Shown here: piece by piece, positions 3,813 to 5,644 of the stretch | Layout of the letters: each line of letters begins with the position of its first letter | Numbering within the stretch: the stretch's first letter is position 1 | DNA from: an uncultured Clostridia bacterium | GTDB lineage: Bacteria > Bacillota > Clostridia > Christensenellales > Borkfalkiaceae | Length of the DNA: 5,644 nucleotides | NCBI GenBank assembly: GCA_934254755.1 | Contig: CAKQMM010000093.1 | Coordinates: forward strand, 1-5,644 | Reading direction: 5' to 3' | The notes under the pieces: model-generated | Told to the model about the DNA's origin: nothing | The model's database searches: none | The model's input: the letters and a program-made list of their open reading frames with translations, nothing else | Translations under genes and position numbers: made by a program

Positions 3813-5644
3813 TTAGTTAAGAATGGTGTTAGCCGCAATAACCGCAGCTTCGTCGTCTTCGTCCGAGCCCTTGCTATCGGTTTTGTCTCCGCCGATACCG
3901 CCGTTGCCGTCGCTGTGTTTGTTCTTTTTGTAGAACATAATGAACTGGAAGGCTATAACGCCGCCGACAAGCACCAAACCTATCGTATCGGTTACGATGC
4001 CTGGGTAGATAAGAAGCAAGCCGCCCGCGACGGAAACAAGCCTTAACGCCCAGTGAACTTTACCTTTAGCGTAGCCTTGCATACCTATCGCGACGCCGAA
4101 CATTCCGACGAGCGAAGTTACTATAATCAGCAAAACTTCGTACCAGGTGGTGTTGATGAACAGCATTGCGGGGTTAAGCGCGAATATGTAGGGTATAATG
4201 AACGCCGCTATAGCAAGCTTCGTTGCGGTGACGCCCGTTTTCAGCGGGTTTGCGCCCGCGATTGCCGAACCCGCATAAGCCGCAAGTGCGACGGGCGGGG
4301 TGATGTCCGCGATTATGCCGAAGTAGAACACGAACATGTGCGCCGCAAGCACGGGCACGCCCATGCCTATAAGAATAGGTGCGGTTATGGTTGCCATTAT
4401 AACGTAGTTTGCTGTCGTGGGTACGCCCATACCGAGCACTATGCAGCAAAGCATCGTCAAGAAAAGCGCAAGTATAAGCGACTTAGACGCAATGGGAACG
4501 ATTAACGTTATAAGAGTGGAGCCTAAGCCCGTGAGGGAAACGACGCCCGAAATAATACCTGCCATAGCGCACGCGATAACTACGCCGAGCGAGCTGTTGG
4601 TGCCGCTTACGAAGCCTTCGCCGAGTTTTTTGGCGTTTATGGGGACCTTCTTTTCCATTGCGGTGAAGGTGGAGGTTACAGCCGCAACTCTTGCCGCAGT
4701 TTTGGGGTTTTTAGAGCGGATAACTTTATCGAGCGATTTAAGCGTCGAAATAGCTATCGTGAACGCCGCCGCAACCGCAAGCGCAACGAACAAGCCGCGC
4801 GCCGTAGATTGGGTTGACAAAGTGTTGTCTAAAATAAAGAATAACCCTATCGGCAAAGCCGCGAACGCCAAACTCAATACGGCAATTATGATTTTTTGTT
4901 TGTTTTTGGACGTTAAGTCTTCAATCAAATTTTCGTCAATCAAACTTACGCAAATAGCGGTTAAGATAGCGAAGCACGCCGACATTGCGGGGGTGTAAGA
5001 GTTCATGCAGATAACCAAAACGACTACGGGAATTAAGAGGTAGCCTTTTTTGGCAACGAGTTTTAAAAACTTGGGAACGGCGTCTTTCGGAAGCCCGTTC
5101 AAGCCGAGCTTTTTAGCCTCTAAGTGCACCATTAAGAAGATGCCGCCGAAGTATAAAATTGCGGGGAGTATCGCGCAGACAATTATTTTGCTGTACGCAA
5201 CGCCGGTGATTTGCGCCATAAGGAAGGCCGCCGCACCCATAATCGGGGGCATTATCTGTCCGCCGGTGCTTGCCGCCGCTTCGACCGCCGCCGCAAATTC
5301 GGGTTTGTATCCCGTCTTTTTCATCATGGGAATGGTTATCGAGCCGGAGCCTACCGTGTTTGCGACGGAAGAACCGGAATACATACCCATCAGTGCGGAA
5401 GATATAACCGCAACCTTAGCGGGACCGCCTGCCGCAGAGCCGACGACGGAGTTTGCTAAATCTACGAAGAACGCGCCTATCCCCGACTTTTCAAGGAACG
5501 CGCCGAAGATTATGAATATAACGATGAAGTTACAGCAAACGGTGACGGGGGTAGAGAATATACCGCAGTCAACGTTGTAATAAATGTTATAAACAAGGGA
5601 GTTAAGAGTCAACGAGGGGTTCAATTTAAGAAGCCAGATAGTTG
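3813..5644 (-). CDS. TRAP transporter fused permease (DctM-type large subunit), 5' end outside window
   Basis: TRAP permeases import carboxylates or similar solutes with a Na+ gradient and an extracytoplasmic binding protein. The frame is open to the right edge; the TTG at 5624 is internal, because six in-frame codons precede it. The visible ~610 residues carry the DctM signature of the TAXI-type fused family: FGAFLEKSG, GGPAKVAVISSALMG, SGSSVANTV, ASTGGQIMPPIMGAAAF in the first half, and VLGMGVPTTANYVI, ADITPPVALAAYAGSAIAG in the second. About 15-16 hydrophobic segments are visible. The DctQ-like N-terminal part would lie outside. Between the halves an additional ~95 residues with two hydrophobic stretches appear to be inserted (about 4620-4919). 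The C-terminus is a hydrophilic Gly/Asp/Ser tail of ~37 residues. The substrate is unknown, and the binding protein is not in the window. Confidence 0.95.
   Translation of the reverse strand, partial: TIWLLKLNPSLTLNSLVYNIYYNVDCGIFSTPVTVCCNFIVIFIIFGAFLEKSGIGAFFVDLANSVVGSAAGGPAKVAVISSALMGMYSGSSVANTVGSGSITIPMMKKTGYKPEFAAAVEAAASTGGQIMPPIMGAAAFLMAQITGVAYSKIIVCAILPAILYFGGIFLMVHLEAKKLGLNGLPKDAVPKFLKLVAKKGYLLIPVVVLVICMNSYTPAMSACFAILTAICVSLIDENLIEDLTSKNKQKIIIAVLSLAFAALPIGLFFILDNTLSTQSTARGLFVALAVAAAFTIAISTLKSLDKVIRSKNPKTAARVAAVTSTFTAMEKKVPINAKKLGEGFVSGTNSSLGVVIACAMAGIISGVVSLTGLGSTLITLIVPIASKSLILALFLTMLCCIVLGMGVPTTANYVIMATITAPILIGMGVPVLAAHMFVFYFGIIADITPPVALAAYAGSAIAGANPLKTGVTATKLAIAAFIIPYIFALNPAMLFINTTWYEVLLIIVTSLVGMFGVAIGMQGYAKGKVHWALRLVSVAGGLLLIYPGIVTDTIGLVLVGGVIAFQFIMFYKKNKHSDGNGGIGGDKTDSKGSDEDDEAAVIAANTILN

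Noticed and set aside
4053..4505. 150-aa + strand open reading frame, and other long + strand frames at 4417-4998 and 5050-5580
   Set aside because: They lie opposite the well-supported TRAP permease gene, and their sequences look like reverse-strand shadows of it.
5622..5624. TTG as the start of the TRAP permease
   Set aside because: Codons upstream remain open to the window edge (T-I-W-L-L-K), and the family has conserved sequence further N-terminal, so the true start is outside.

Overview
The window looks like a chromosomal piece of a low-to-mid GC member of the Clostridia (Bacillota), probably an uncultured, gut-type fermenter. This is an inference. It rests on a DUF896/YnzC-type protein (a family typical of Bacillota), Bacillota-like sigma-A promoters with extended -10 elements, hairpin-plus-T-tract terminators, and the combination of an alpha-galactosidase with a fused TRAP transporter. 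The species cannot be named from the sequence alone.

Layout, left to right. (1) The C-terminal end of a GH27 alpha-galactosidase (+, cut by the left edge) is followed 3 nt later by a 65-aa two-CxxC protein, and the unit closes at a terminator (826-853). (2) A second + strand unit starts from a promoter placed so close to the first start codon that the mRNA is predicted to be leaderless or nearly so. It encodes a DUF896 protein, an unrecognised 194-aa coiled-coil protein and a Cof-type HAD phosphatase, with adjacent or overlapping genes, and ends at a perfect 18-bp hairpin (2573-2615). (3) On the - strand are an O6-alkylguanine-DNA alkyltransferase (ogt) and, upstream of it, a tRNA-Ser(GGA) with its own strong promoter and terminator. 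(4) The 3419-3812 stretch has no convincing protein gene. It has a + strand promoter (TATAAT at 3577-3582) followed by a GU-rich, multi-stem foldable segment and a terminator hairpin, which I read as an unassigned structured non-coding RNA of about 150-210 nt. (5) The right third is a TRAP transporter fused permease (-, cut by the right edge) with what appears to be an extra two-helix insertion in its middle.

The genes mostly look like housekeeping and nutrient-use functions: galactoside hydrolysis, phosphate-ester hydrolysis, DNA alkylation repair, tRNA supply and solute uptake. No phage, transposon, CRISPR or defence genes were seen. The most interesting item is the candidate RNA between tRNA-Ser and the TRAP gene, including a segment (3731-3742) that can pair with either the 5' end or the 3' end of the transcript.
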